In this document: piece after piece, positions 37,042-45,527 of the stretch | How the letters are laid out: every line of letters begins with the position of its first letter | Numbering within the stretch: position 1 is the first letter of the stretch | NCBI RefSeq assembly: GCF_011762125.1 | Contig: NZ_JAASQN010000005.1 | Coordinates: 1 to 64,000 of the forward strand | Direction: 5' to 3' | Source: Sphingopyxis panaciterrae | GTDB taxonomy: Bacteria; Pseudomonadota; Alphaproteobacteria; Sphingomonadales; Sphingomonadaceae | DNA length: 64,000 nucleotides | Notes under the pieces: generated by a model | What the model was told of the DNA's origin: nothing | The model's database searches: none | What the model saw: only the letters and a program-made list of their open reading frames with translations | Translations under genes and position numbers: made by a program

Positions 37042-38282
37042 TGCGCCGCTGGCTGCTTGGCATATTGATCGTCGCGCTGCTCGCCGCGCTCGCTTTCTTC
37101 ACGCTCGCCCCCGGCATGCTCGAGCGCAGCATGAACAAGGTCGACGGCAAGCCGCTGCCGACGATCAGCGCGCATGCCAAGGCGCTGCACCAGACGCTGA
37201 CGATCGTCGACCTGCACAGCGACAGCTTGCTGTGGAGCCGCGATTTCCTCGATCGTGCCGGGCGCGGCCATATGGACCTGCCGCGGCTCGAGGACGGCCA
37301 CGTCGCGCTGCAGGTGCTGGCGAGCACGACCAAGTCGCCCAAGGGGCAGAATTACGACGCCAACGGTGGCGACACCGACAATATCACCGCGCTGGTGATC
37401 GCGCAGCTCCAGCCGGTGCGGACATGGAATTCGCTGCTCGAACGCTCGCTGTGGCACGCCGAAAAGCTGCACCGCGCGGTCGCGGCATCGAACGGCCAGC
37501 TCCGCGCCGTCGCCGCATCCGCCGATATCGACGCGCTGCTCGCCGCGCGGGCGGGCAAGGCGGTGCCCGTGGGTGCGATGCTGAGCATCGAGGGGCTGCA
37601 CGGCATCGGGGACGATGTCGGAAAGCTCGACAAGCTCTACGCCGCCGGGTTCCGGATGGCGGGGCTGACCCATTTCTTCGACAACGACCTCGCGGGGTCG
37701 ATGCACGGGCTGAAGAAAGGCGGGCTCACACCGCTCGGGCGGCAGGTCGTGCAGGCGATGGAAGCGAAGGGGATGATCGTCGACCTCGCGCATTGCAGCA
37801 AGGCGTGCGTCGCCGACATTTTGCAGATCGCGCGCCGCCCGGTCGTCTCCAGCCACGGCGGCGTGCAGGCGACGTGCCGGGTCAACCGCAACCTCGACGA
37901 CGCACAGATTCGCGGGCTGGCGGCGACCGGCGGGCTGATCGGCATCGGCTATTGGGACGCCGCGGTCTGCGATACCTCGCCCGCGAGCATCGCCAGGGCG
38001 ATGAAGCATGTGAAGGACCTTGTCGGTATCGGCCATGTCGCGCTCGGCAGCGATTATGACGGCGCCACCACCGTCCGTTTCGACACGTCGCAGCTGGTGC
38101 AGGTGACGCAGGCGCTGATCGACGCGGGCTTCAGCGACGACGAGATTCGCGCCGCGATGGGCGGCAATGCGATTCGCGTGCTGAAGGCGGGGCTGGTCCC
38201 GCAGACGCCGCCGCCGGGCGCGCTGTCGGACCCGGAGGACGTGCCGCATTCGGCGTTATCGGAACCCGGCAAGACGCCATGA
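37038..38282 (+). CDS. membrane dipeptidase (peptidase M19)
   Basis: Zinc-dependent renal-dipeptidase family enzyme of 414 aa. An N-terminal hydrophobic stretch (WLLGILIVALLAALAFF) acts as signal or anchor, so the enzyme probably faces the periplasm. Metal-binding motifs: VDLHSDSLLW, the bridging glutamate in MLSIEGLHG, SSHGGVQ, and GSDYDGATT. ATG at 37038 overlaps the folA stop (ATGA), and its own stop overlaps ribF in the same way. Confidence 0.93.
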   Translation: MMRRWLLGILIVALLAALAFFTLAPGMLERSMNKVDGKPLPTISAHAKALHQTLTIVDLHSDSLLWSRDFLDRAGRGHMDLPRLEDGHVALQVLASTTKSPKGQNYDANGGDTDNITALVIAQLQPVRTWNSLLERSLWHAEKLHRAVAASNGQLRAVAASADIDALLAARAGKAVPVGAMLSIEGLHGIGDDVGKLDKLYAAGFRMAGLTHFFDNDLAGSMHGLKKGGLTPLGRQVVQAMEAKGMIVDLAHCSKACVADILQIARRPVVSSHGGVQATCRVNRNLDDAQIRGLAATGGLIGIGYWDAAVCDTSPASIARAMKHVKDLVGIGHVALGSDYDGATTVRFDTSQLVQVTQALIDAGFSDDEIRAAMGGNAIRVLKAGLVPQTPPPGALSDPEDVPHSALSEPGKTP

Positions 38283-39208
38283 TCCGCCTCGACGGCCATC
38301 AACGCATCGCCGGCCCACTGCGCCACGGGGTGATCGCGCTCGGCAATTTCGACGGCTTCCACGCCGGGCACCAGGCGGTCGTCGGCCGCGCGGTGCGCCA
38401 TGCGCAGGACGAGGGCCGCCCCGCGATCGTCGCGACCTTTGACCCGCATCCGGTGCGCTTCTTCAAGCCCGACGTCCCGCCATTCCGCCTCACCACGCTC
38501 GACCAGCGGCAGGAGCTGTTTGCCGCCGCGGGCGCCGACGCGATGCTCGTGCTGCCGTTCGACGCCGCGCTCGCGGGGACGAGCGCCGAGGATTTCATCA
38601 CCGCCCTGCTGCTCGATCGCTACGGCGCCGCCGGGGTCGTCACCGGCGCCGACTTCGTCTTTGGCAAGGGCCGCGGCGGCAATGTCGTGACGCTTGCCGA
38701 CCATGCCCGCCGCCTCGGATTCTTCACCGAAATGGTCGCGCCCGTCGACGACGCCGACGAAGTGATTTCGTCGAGCCGCATCCGCGACGCGCTTCACGCG
38801 GGCGACTGCGCCACCGCCGCGCGCCTGCTCACGCGCCCGTTCACCGTGCGCGGGATCGTCCAGCACGGCGACAAGAACGGGCGGCTGCTGGGGTTCCCGA
38901 CCGCGAACATCGACATGGGCAATTATCTGCGCCCGCGCTACGGCATCTATGCGGTGACCGGCCGTCTCCCCGACGGGCGCATTCTGAAGGGCGCCGCGAA
39001 TCTGGGTATCCGGCCGAGTTTCGACCCGCCGAAGGAATTGCTCGAACCGCATTTTTTCGACTTTGCCGAAGACCTTTACGGGCAGGAAATCGACGTCGCT
39101 TTCCATGCCTTCATCCGGCCCGAGGCGAAGTTCGACGGGATGGAGGCGCTGATGGCGCAGATCGCGGCCGATTGCGACGAGGCGCGCAAATTGTTGGCGG
39201 ACATATAA
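38279..39208 (+). CDS. ribF: bifunctional riboflavin kinase / FAD synthetase
   Basis: Makes FMN and FAD; 309 aa. The N-terminal nucleotidyltransferase has GNFDGFHAGHQAVV (HxGH) and SSSRIRDALHAGD; the C-terminal flavokinase has GRLLGFPTANID and ending FIRPEAKFDGMEAL. Starts with ATGA overlap to the dipeptidase. ribF often sits next to ileS-lspA, as it does here one gene further on. Confidence 0.96.
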   Translation: MIRLDGHQRIAGPLRHGVIALGNFDGFHAGHQAVVGRAVRHAQDEGRPAIVATFDPHPVRFFKPDVPPFRLTTLDQRQELFAAAGADAMLVLPFDAALAGTSAEDFITALLLDRYGAAGVVTGADFVFGKGRGGNVVTLADHARRLGFFTEMVAPVDDADEVISSSRIRDALHAGDCATAARLLTRPFTVRGIVQHGDKNGRLLGFPTANIDMGNYLRPRYGIYAVTGRLPDGRILKGAANLGIRPSFDPPKELLEPHFFDFAEDLYGQEIDVAFHAFIRPEAKFDGMEALMAQIAADCDEARKLLADI

Positions 39209-39214
39209 TTTCCT

Positions 39215-39270
39215 CGTCATGCCGGACTTGATCCGGCATCCATGGACCCCGGATCGGGTCCGGGGTGACG
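39215..39270. repeat. palindromic repeat, family A (compact copy)
   Basis: CGTCATGCCGGACTTGATCC and GGACCCCGGATCGGGTCCGG ending GGGGTGACG, with almost no spacer. Fills the 72-base gap between ribF and the GDPD gene. Confidence 0.75.
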
Positions 39271-39280
39271 GAGGGGAATG

Positions 39281-40327
39281 ATGGCCGATAGCGACGACTG
39301 GGCCGCAGCGCTCGAAGGCCCGCCCAAAAAGCCGATGCGGCGCGGTACGAAGATCTTCCTCTGGGTCTTCGCCGCCGTCGTCGCCTGGTTCACGCTCAGC
39401 AATGCCAGCTGGCTTGCCCCCGACCCCGCAGGCAAGCCGAAGCTGATCGCGCACCGCGGCGTCCATCATCTCTACGACAAGCGCGCCGCCGCCGGCCGCG
39501 ACACCTGCACCGCGCGCTACATCGCGCCGCCGCGCGACGCGACATTCGAAAATACCCCCGAATCGATGCGCCGCGCGGTCGGGCTCGGCGCGAACATGGT
39601 CGAGGTCGACGTCGCGCCGACGAAGGACGGGCGCATGGTGCTGTTTCACGACTGGACCCTCGATTGCCGCACCGACGGCAAGGGCGACACCCGCGACCTG
39701 ACGCTGGCCGAACTGAAGGCGCTCGACATCGGCTATGGCTATACCGCCGACGGCGGCCGGACCTTTCCCTTGCGCGGCAAGGGCGTCGGGCTGATGCCGA
39801 CGGTCGAGGACGGGCTCGCGGCGCTGCCCGTCCACCCGATCCTGTTCAACTTCAAGTCGAAGGACCCGGCCGAGGCCGACCGGCTGTTCAGGATCCTGAA
39901 CGCGGCGGGCCGCGACAGCGCGAAGATCGGCGACGCTTTCTATGGCGCCGAACGGCCGGTGCAGCGGATGCGCGAACTGCTGCCCCGCAACTGGTCGTTC
40001 GACCTGCGGCGCGAGGCGCTGGCCTGTTCGAAGGATTATGTGACCTGGGGCTGGACCGGCATCGTCCCCGCCAGCTGCCGGAACGGCGTGCTCGCGATCC
40101 CGATCAACTATCAATGGGCTTATTGGGGCTGGCCCGACCGGCTGATCCAGCGGATGGACAGCGTCGGCGCCAGGATCATCGTCTTCGGCCCCTATGAAAG
40201 CGGCAAGGCGAACGAGGGGCTGACCACCCCGCAGCAACTCGCCAGGGTCCCCGCCAGCTTCAACGGCTATATCTGGGTCGAGGACATCCGCGAAATCGGT
40301 CCGGCGCTGCGCCCGCGGCAGAAATAG
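39281..40327 (+). CDS. glycerophosphodiester phosphodiesterase family protein, membrane-anchored
   Basis: Protein of 348 aa. ATG at 39281 is taken over 39278 because GAGGGG is better spaced. One N-terminal membrane helix (IFLWVFAAVVAWFTL) and then a TIM-barrel: LIAHRGVHHLYD, FENTPESM, the metal ligands in NMVEVDVAPTKDGRMVLFHD. Likely cleaves glycerophosphodiesters or a related envelope lipid head group in the periplasm. In the middle of the purE-to-lspA run. Confidence 0.9.
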   Translation: MADSDDWAAALEGPPKKPMRRGTKIFLWVFAAVVAWFTLSNASWLAPDPAGKPKLIAHRGVHHLYDKRAAAGRDTCTARYIAPPRDATFENTPESMRRAVGLGANMVEVDVAPTKDGRMVLFHDWTLDCRTDGKGDTRDLTLAELKALDIGYGYTADGGRTFPLRGKGVGLMPTVEDGLAALPVHPILFNFKSKDPAEADRLFRILNAAGRDSAKIGDAFYGAERPVQRMRELLPRNWSFDLRREALACSKDYVTWGWTGIVPASCRNGVLAIPINYQWAYWGWPDRLIQRMDSVGARIIVFGPYESGKANEGLTTPQQLARVPASFNGYIWVEDIREIGPALRPRQK

Positions 40328-40352
40328 GCCGACGGCAGCTCAATAATTTCGT

Positions 40353-40428
40353 CGTCACCCCGGACTTGATCCGGGGTCCCGCTTCGCGACGTTGCCGAGC
40401 GGGACCCCGGATCAAGTCCGGGGTGACG
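40353..40428. repeat. palindromic repeat, family A (short copy)
   Basis: CGTCACCCCGGACTTGATCC ... GATCAAGTCCGGGGTGACG; unlike most copies both arms are of the same (CCCCGGACTTGATCC) type. In the gap before ileS. Confidence 0.85.
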
Positions 40429-40492
40429 ATGTGGTGTAATCCTGCTCCCAATTTCTTTGCGCCCACGCAAAACTGCGCTAAGCGCCCGCACC

Positions 40493-43400
40493 ATGACCGA
40501 CAGCACGCCCACCGCCGAGCAGCGCGATTACCGCGACACCGTCTTCCTGCCCAAGACCGACTTCCCGATGAAGGCCGGCCTGCCGCAGAAGGAGCCGCTG
40601 ATTCTGGCGAAATGGCTCGAAGGCAATCTGGAAGGGCAGATTCGCGAGGCACGCAAGGATCGCGAGCAGTTCATCCTCCACGACGGCCCGCCTTACGCGA
40701 ATGGCGACATGCACATCGGCCACGCGCTCAACCATATATTGAAGGACATGGTCGTCCGCACCCAGACGCTGAAGGGCAAGGATTCGCCCTATGTGCCCGG
40801 CTGGGACTGCCACGGCCTGCCGATCGAGTGGAAGGTCGAGGAACAGTATCGCAAGAAAAAGCTCAACAAGGACGAGGTGCCGGTCGAGGAGTTCCGCGCC
40901 GAATGCCGCGCCTATGCGCAGCATTGGGTCGACACCCAGCGCGAGCAACTGAAGCGCCTGGGCATCGGCGGCGACTGGGACCATCCGTATCTGACGATGG
41001 ATTTCGACGCCGAAGCGACGATCGTCCGCGAGCTGATGAAATTCGCCGAATCGAACCAGCTCTATCGCGGCGCCAAGCCGGTGATGTGGTCGCCGGTCGA
41101 AAAGACCGCGCTCGCCGAGGCCGAGATCGAATATGAGGATATCGTCTCGACCCAGATCGACGTGGCGTTCGAGATCACCGATTCTCCGATTGAAGAACTT
41201 AAGGGTGCTTACGCGGTCATCTGGACGACCACGCCATGGACGATCCCTGTCAACCAAGCTTTAGCCTACGGGCCAGACATCACTTATGGACTCTTCGATT
41301 TTTCGCCAGTCATTCGGAGTGTAGTTCGCGAAGATATCCGTCAGAACGAAGCGTGGAAATTTCTGGAGGGCAAGAAATTTCTAGTGGCTGTTGACTCTGG
41401 TCTTCTAAGTGGGCTGTCGGCTCGTTTAGATCAGAACTGGAAAGAGCATGGCGCTCATTTCCATCTCGCTCCCAAAAGGGCGTTCAAAGGCTCCGACCTA
41501 GCCGGCACCATCGCCCGCCACCCGATGCACGCGCTCGGCGGCTTCTACGCCCGCCCGCGGCCCTTCCTGCCCGGCGATTTCGTCACCACCGACAGCGGCA
41601 CCGGGCTTGTCCATATGTCGCCCGACCATGGCGAGGACGACTTCGACCTCTGCAAGGCGAACGGCATCGACCCCGTGTTCGCGGTCGAGGGCGACGGCAA
41701 GTACCGTGCCGACTGGGCCTGGCTCGGCGGGCAGGGCAGCGTGATCAACCCGAAGTTCAACGCTCCCGACGGTCCGATCTGCGCCGACCTGCGCGAAACC
41801 GGTGCGCTGCTCGCCGCCAGCGCCGACTATACGCACAGCTATCCGCATAGCTGGCGCTCGAAGGCGAAGGTTATCTATCGCTGCACCCCGCAATGGTTCG
41901 TGCCGATGGACAAGGTCATCGACCGCGATACCCCGCGCTGCGCCGACGAAGCGGAGATCCGCGCCGCGCAAGGCGACGGCGAAACTTTGCGCCAGCTCGC
42001 CATGCAGGCGATCGCCGACACGCGCTTCGTCCCCGCCAAGGGCCGCAACCGCATCGGGTCGATGGTCGAGGGCCGCCCCGACTGGGTGCTCAGCCGCCAG
42101 CGCGCGTGGGGCGTGCCGATCACCCTGTTCGTCCACCGCAAGAGCGGCCAATATCTGATCGACCCCGCGGTCAATGATCGCATCGTCGCGGCGGTGAAGG
42201 AAGCCGGCGTCGATGCGTGGAGCGACGCGCGGGCGCAGGAATATCTCGGCGATCAATATGACGCCGCCGATTACGAACGGATCACCGACATTCTCGACGT
42301 CTGGTTCGATTCGGGCTGCACCCACGCCTTCGTGCTCGAAAGCGGCAAATGGCCGGCGCTGATCCGCCGCGACGGATCGACGCACAGCGCCGACCTCTAT
42401 CTGGAAGGGTCCGACCAGCATCGCGGCTGGTTCCAGTCGTCCTTGCTCGAAAGCTGCGGCACCCGCGGCCGCGCGCCGTACAAGGCGGTGCTGACCCACG
42501 GCTTCACGATGGACAGCAAGGGCATGAAAATGTCCAAGTCGCTGGGCAACACGATCAGCCCCATCGACCTGATGCGCGACTATGGCGCCGATATCCTGCG
42601 CCTGTGGGCGCTGTCGGTCGATTTCACCGAGGATCATCGCATCGGCAAGGAAATCCTCGCCGGGGTCGCCGACCAGTATCGCAAGCTGCGCAATACGTTC
42701 CGCTATCTGCTCGGCGCGCTCGACGGATTCAGCGAGGAGGAGCGCGTCACCGACGTCGCGGCGATGCCCGAGCTGGAGCGCTATATGCTCTCGCTGCTCG
42801 CCGACCTCGATGCGAAGCTGGCCCGCGCGGTCGATGACTTCGACTTCAACAGCTACACGCGCCTGCTCGCCGATTTCTGCAACGAGGATCTGTCGGCCTT
42901 CTATTTCGACATCCGCAAGGACCGCCTCTACTGCGACGTCAACCTCGCCACCGGATATCAGACCGCCGAGCGCGCCGCCTATCGCACCGTGCTCGACATC
43001 TTGTTCCACGCGCTCGTCCGCTACGCCGCGCCGGTGCTGGTGTTCACCAGCGAGGAAGTGTGGGGGACGCGTTATCCCGAAGCGACGTCGGTGCATTTGC
43101 TGGAGTGGCCAGCGCTTCCCGAATTTACCCATCTTCGTCATCCCCGCGAAAGCGGGGACCCAGAGCATGCGTCGGCTGACCCCACCCTGGGTTCCCGCGT
43201 TCGCGGGAATGACAATGTGGATATGAGCTGGGAAAGTTTTCGCGAGCTACGCCAGCGTGTTACCGAAGCCATCGAGCCACTGCGGCGCGAGAAAATCATC
43301 GGCTCCAGTTTGCAGGCCGAAGTCGCCCTGCCCGAAGGCGACTTCAATGAACAGTTGCTTGCGGAGCTCTTCATCGTTTCGGCCGTGCGCCAGGCCGATG

Positions 43401-43519
43401 AATTGCAAGTGAGTCCCACCGAAAACCACAAATGCGGCCGCTGCTGGCGCCATCTGCCCGAGGTGGCCGAGGACGGCGCCTTGTGCAATCGCTGCGACAC
43501 GGTATTGGATGCAGCATGA
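40493..43519 (+). CDS. ileS: isoleucyl-tRNA synthetase (with in-frame repeat insertion)
   Basis: IleRS of 1008 aa. ATG at 40493 begins MTDSTPTAEQRDYRDTVFLP, the family start. HIGH motif in PPYANGDMHIGHALN (~65-79), editing-domain TTPWTIP (~244), KMSKS at ~677, and the C-terminal zinc site HKCGRCWRH with LCNRCD (~979-1003). Two oddities: residues ~231-336 (DNA 41184-41500) use far more A/T-rich codons than the rest, and residues 882-907 (RHPRESGDPE ... SRVRGND) are encoded by a family B palindromic repeat inserted in frame. The insertion lies in the anticodon-binding/C-terminal region and the gene remains open, so it is probably functional. lspA overlaps its stop by 4 bases. Confidence 0.97.
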   Translation: MTDSTPTAEQRDYRDTVFLPKTDFPMKAGLPQKEPLILAKWLEGNLEGQIREARKDREQFILHDGPPYANGDMHIGHALNHILKDMVVRTQTLKGKDSPYVPGWDCHGLPIEWKVEEQYRKKKLNKDEVPVEEFRAECRAYAQHWVDTQREQLKRLGIGGDWDHPYLTMDFDAEATIVRELMKFAESNQLYRGAKPVMWSPVEKTALAEAEIEYEDIVSTQIDVAFEITDSPIEELKGAYAVIWTTTPWTIPVNQALAYGPDITYGLFDFSPVIRSVVREDIRQNEAWKFLEGKKFLVAVDSGLLSGLSARLDQNWKEHGAHFHLAPKRAFKGSDLAGTIARHPMHALGGFYARPRPFLPGDFVTTDSGTGLVHMSPDHGEDDFDLCKANGIDPVFAVEGDGKYRADWAWLGGQGSVINPKFNAPDGPICADLRETGALLAASADYTHSYPHSWRSKAKVIYRCTPQWFVPMDKVIDRDTPRCADEAEIRAAQGDGETLRQLAMQAIADTRFVPAKGRNRIGSMVEGRPDWVLSRQRAWGVPITLFVHRKSGQYLIDPAVNDRIVAAVKEAGVDAWSDARAQEYLGDQYDAADYERITDILDVWFDSGCTHAFVLESGKWPALIRRDGSTHSADLYLEGSDQHRGWFQSSLLESCGTRGRAPYKAVLTHGFTMDSKGMKMSKSLGNTISPIDLMRDYGADILRLWALSVDFTEDHRIGKEILAGVADQYRKLRNTFRYLLGALDGFSEEERVTDVAAMPELERYMLSLLADLDAKLARAVDDFDFNSYTRLLADFCNEDLSAFYFDIRKDRLYCDVNLATGYQTAERAAYRTVLDILFHALVRYAAPVLVFTSEEVWGTRYPEATSVHLLEWPALPEFTHLRHPRESGDPEHASADPTLGSRVRGNDNVDMSWESFRELRQRVTEAIEPLRREKIIGSSLQAEVALPEGDFNEQLLAELFIVSAVRQADELQVSPTENHKCGRCWRHLPEVAEDGALCNRCDTVLDAA
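43136..43213. repeat. palindromic repeat, family B, in frame within ileS
   Basis: CGTCATCCCCGCGAAAGCGG at the left and GCGTTCGCGGGAATGAC at the right, inverted and separated by ACCCAG/CTGGGT-type inner arms. Exactly 78 bases, i.e. 26 codons, starting on a codon boundary of ileS. Confidence 0.9.
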
Positions 43520-44049
43520 GTAGCACCCGTTCGCCGTATTTGCGCTTCGGCCTGTTGATCGCGGCCTTCGCCTTCATCCTCGATCAGGTCACCAAATGGG
43601 TGGTGATCGTGCCGCTGTCGCTCGAGGCGAAGCGCGGCATCGAAATCCTGCCCTTCTTCAACCTGACCTGGGCGGAGAATTGCGGCATTTCGCTGTCGAT
43701 GTTCTCGAAATGCAACGACACGACGCGCTGGACGCTGGTCGCGGTCACCGCGCTTGTCGCCGGCGCCGTGGCCCTCTGGATGACGCGCGAAAAGGCGAAA
43801 GGCGACGTCATCGCGCTCGCGATGATCCTCGGCGGCGCGCTCGGCAATATCGTCGACCGCGTCCGCCACGGCTATGTCGTCGACTTCGCCGACCTGCATT
43901 TCGGCGATTTCCGCCCCTTCCTCATCTTCAACGTCGCCGATGCCTGCATCACGCTGGGGGTGCTTTTGCTGGTTGCGCGCGCGCTGCTCTTGCGCGAAAA
44001 GGCCCCCGAGGCTGGCTCTTCGCACAACGAAGGCGCCGCCGCCGAATAG
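43516..44049 (+). CDS. lspA: lipoprotein signal peptidase (signal peptidase II)
   Basis: Aspartic membrane protease of 177 aa that cleaves prolipoprotein signal peptides. Four membrane helices; catalytic aspartates in GNIVDRVRHGYVVDF and FNVADACITLG. ATG at 43516 overlaps the ileS stop (ATGA). Its own stop codon lies at the very left end of an inverted-repeat element. Confidence 0.96.
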   Translation: MSSTRSPYLRFGLLIAAFAFILDQVTKWVVIVPLSLEAKRGIEILPFFNLTWAENCGISLSMFSKCNDTTRWTLVAVTALVAGAVALWMTREKAKGDVIALAMILGGALGNIVDRVRHGYVVDFADLHFGDFRPFLIFNVADACITLGVLLLVARALLLREKAPEAGSSHNEGAAAE

Positions 44050-44315
44050 AGCGTGATGATATGATATTGCCCCACCGTGATTGCCCCCGGAAGTTCGCCG
44101 GCAAGAAGCGTCTCGCAGGCCGGGCTGGTAGCCCGGTCCAGAGACGCGCCGCCGCCCGGCGGGCTTCCGGGGGCAACCCCTACGGGGCGGGCCGATTTTG
44201 GCCGATCGCTTCGTTACTCGTCGGGCACGATGTCCCGCATCGCGCCGCTCCTCACGCCTCGCACTCGGCCAAAATCGGCTCCGTCACGGCGGGGCAATAT
44301 CATATCATCACGCTC
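44049..44315. mobile_element. 267-bp element with 32-bp terminal inverted repeats and nested hairpins
   Basis: Arms at 44049-44080 and 44284-44315 are complementary over 32 bases with one mismatch (left arm begins GAGCGTGATGATATGATATT). Inside are two further perfect inverted repeats: TTGCCCCCGGAAG (44081-44093) with its complement at 44164-44176, and GCCGATTTTGGCCGA (44191-44205) with its complement at 44265-44279. The first loop holds another stem pair (GCGTCTC / GAGACGC). No gene of its own. MITE-like; no target duplication identified. Confidence 0.65.
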
Positions 44316-44343
44316 GTACGGGGCGTATAGGAGAGATTTTCAA

Positions 44344-44793
44344 GTGAACCGGACCACCGCCATCCTCGCCGCCGCCCTGGCTGCATCGACCCTTTCGGCC
44401 TGCGGATCGAGCAGCCTGTTCAGCCGCGACCGTCCCGACGAATTCGCGGTGTCGCGCCAGGCGCCGCTCGTCGTGCCGCCCGATTTCGCGCTGACCCCGC
44501 CCGCGCCCGGCTCGGCCCGCCCCGGCGGCGAATCGACCGCAGAGCAGACGCTGCGCGCGCTGTTCGGCGGCCCCGCCCAGCGCAGCGCGACCGAAGCCGC
44601 GGTGATCGGCAGCGCCGACAGCCAGCGCAGCGACCCCGGCATCCGCAGCGAAGTCGGCAGCCCCGACACGCAGGTCGTCGACAAGGGTCTCGTCACCCGC
44701 GACATCCTGGCCGCGCCCGAAGGCGACGGCCGCGAGGCGCAGGCGGCGATCCCCGACGCCTCGGCGCCGCCCCCGCCGCCGCCCGCGCAATAA
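44344..44793 (+). CDS. DUF3035 lipoprotein, BamF-like
   Basis: Lipoprotein of 149 aa. GTG at 44344 is chosen: MNRTTAILAAALAASTLSAC gives a proper signal peptide II with the lipobox LSAC, whereas the longer frame from 44077 has none. The motif SLFSRDRPDEFAVSRQAPLV plus VPPDFALTPP is the DUF3035 core, resembling the N-terminal region of BamC; this family is reported as BamF, a subunit of the outer-membrane BAM complex in alphaproteobacteria (from memory, not checked here). Downstream of lspA, which processes such proteins. Confidence 0.85.
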   Translation: MNRTTAILAAALAASTLSACGSSSLFSRDRPDEFAVSRQAPLVVPPDFALTPPAPGSARPGGESTAEQTLRALFGGPAQRSATEAAVIGSADSQRSDPGIRSEVGSPDTQVVDKGLVTRDILAAPEGDGREAQAAIPDASAPPPPPPAQ

Positions 44794-44798
44794 CGGCC

Positions 44799-44822
44799 GG
44801 CCCGGCCCCCATCGTCCGGGCC
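44799..44822 (+). terminator. terminator-like hairpin after the lipoprotein gene
   Basis: GGCCCGG (44799-44805) and CCGGGCC (44816-44822) with a 10-base loop, followed by a weak GCTTGCTTT. Probably ends the long purE-to-lipoprotein run. Confidence 0.5.
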
Positions 44823-44951
44823 GCTTGCTTTCCGGCTCAGCCGATGACGGCGGGGCCGGTAGCTGCCGCGAGTCCATAGGCGCTTATACTTCCGTGATTT
44901 GGTCCGCGATGGACCATTCTGCGGTCCAACATCTTGTCGACATCCAGATCG

Positions 44952-44969
44952 CGCTATACATGTATAGCG
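44952..44969. promoter_or_regulatory. 18-bp perfect palindrome, likely antitoxin operator
   Basis: CGCTATACATGTATAGCG is self-complementary and lies 14 bases before the antitoxin start. Ribbon-helix-helix antitoxins autoregulate by binding such sites. Confidence 0.75.
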
Positions 44970-44982
44970 GAAGGAGTCCGGC

Positions 44983-45201
44983 ATGCTCGCCATTCGTCTC
45001 GATAAGGAACTTGAAGAACGCCTGGCCGAAGCAGCGAAGCGCGCCGGCCGCACGAAAACGTCCTTCGCGCGAAAAGCGATCGAAGAATATATCGAAGATA
45101 TCGAGGATATCGCCGCCGCCGAGGAAGCGATGCGTCGACATGACCCAGCCAAAACCATTTCCCTGGCTGAATTAAGGAAAGAACTTGGCTTGGACGATTG
45201 A
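44983..45201 (+). CDS. ribbon-helix-helix antitoxin of a RelBE/ParDE-type module
   Basis: Protein of 72 aa. The N-terminal MLAIRLDKELEERLAEAAKR and SFARKAIEEYIEDIED form a classic ribbon-helix-helix DNA-binding domain; the C-terminal KTISLAELRKELGLD is the toxin-binding tail of the RelB/DUF6290 type. ATG at 44983 follows AAGGAGTCCGGC. Overlaps the toxin gene by 17 bases and sits behind the 18-bp palindrome. Confidence 0.88.
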   Translation: MLAIRLDKELEERLAEAAKRAGRTKTSFARKAIEEYIEDIEDIAAAEEAMRRHDPAKTISLAELRKELGLDD

Positions 45202-45448
45202 CTTCGACGACGGCGCGCGGCGCGCCTTCCGTAAGATTGCTCGTGAACAGGCCGACCGCATTACCCGCTATCTGGGGGAACTTACAGCCCTTGATGATCC
45301 CCGCCAACGCGGCAAAGCATTGACGGGAGGTCTAAAAGGGCTGTGGCGATATAGGGTAGGCGACTATCGTATCGTGGTACGCATCTATGATGAGCAATTG
45401 CTTGTCTTGGTTCTCACACTCGCTCACCGCTGTGAGGTGTATCGGTGA
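45185..45448 (+). CDS. RelE/ParE-family toxin
   Basis: Toxin of 87 aa. TTG at 45185 gives MAWTIDFDDGARRAFRKIAR, the usual RelE beginning; the body has GGLKGLWRYRVGDYRIVVRI and C-terminal LVLVLTLAHRCEVYR, the conserved catalytic-face region of RelE-type mRNA interferases (Arg, Tyr residues). Overlaps the antitoxin by 17 bases, a normal TA arrangement. ParE-type gyrase inhibition is the less likely alternative. Confidence 0.9.
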   Translation: MAWTIDFDDGARRAFRKIAREQADRITRYLGELTALDDPRQRGKALTGGLKGLWRYRVGDYRIVVRIYDEQLLVLVLTLAHRCEVYR

Positions 45449-45527
45449 ACGATCCTCCGCCTCAGCTTTTGGAAGCCATTAGAGTCTGTCCTGAAGGGAT
45501 TGATCGCATGCCCGTTAAGCGTGCAAG

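Noticed and set aside
38054..40237. 727-codon open frame on the - strand
   Set aside because: Antisense of ribF and the GDPD gene, which are clearly real.
41498..43168. 556-codon open frame on the - strand
   Set aside because: Antisense of ileS; no recognisable domain.
44077..44343. N-terminal extension of the BamF-like lipoprotein
   Set aside because: The extension translates the inverted-repeat element; only the GTG at 44344 gives a lipoprotein signal.
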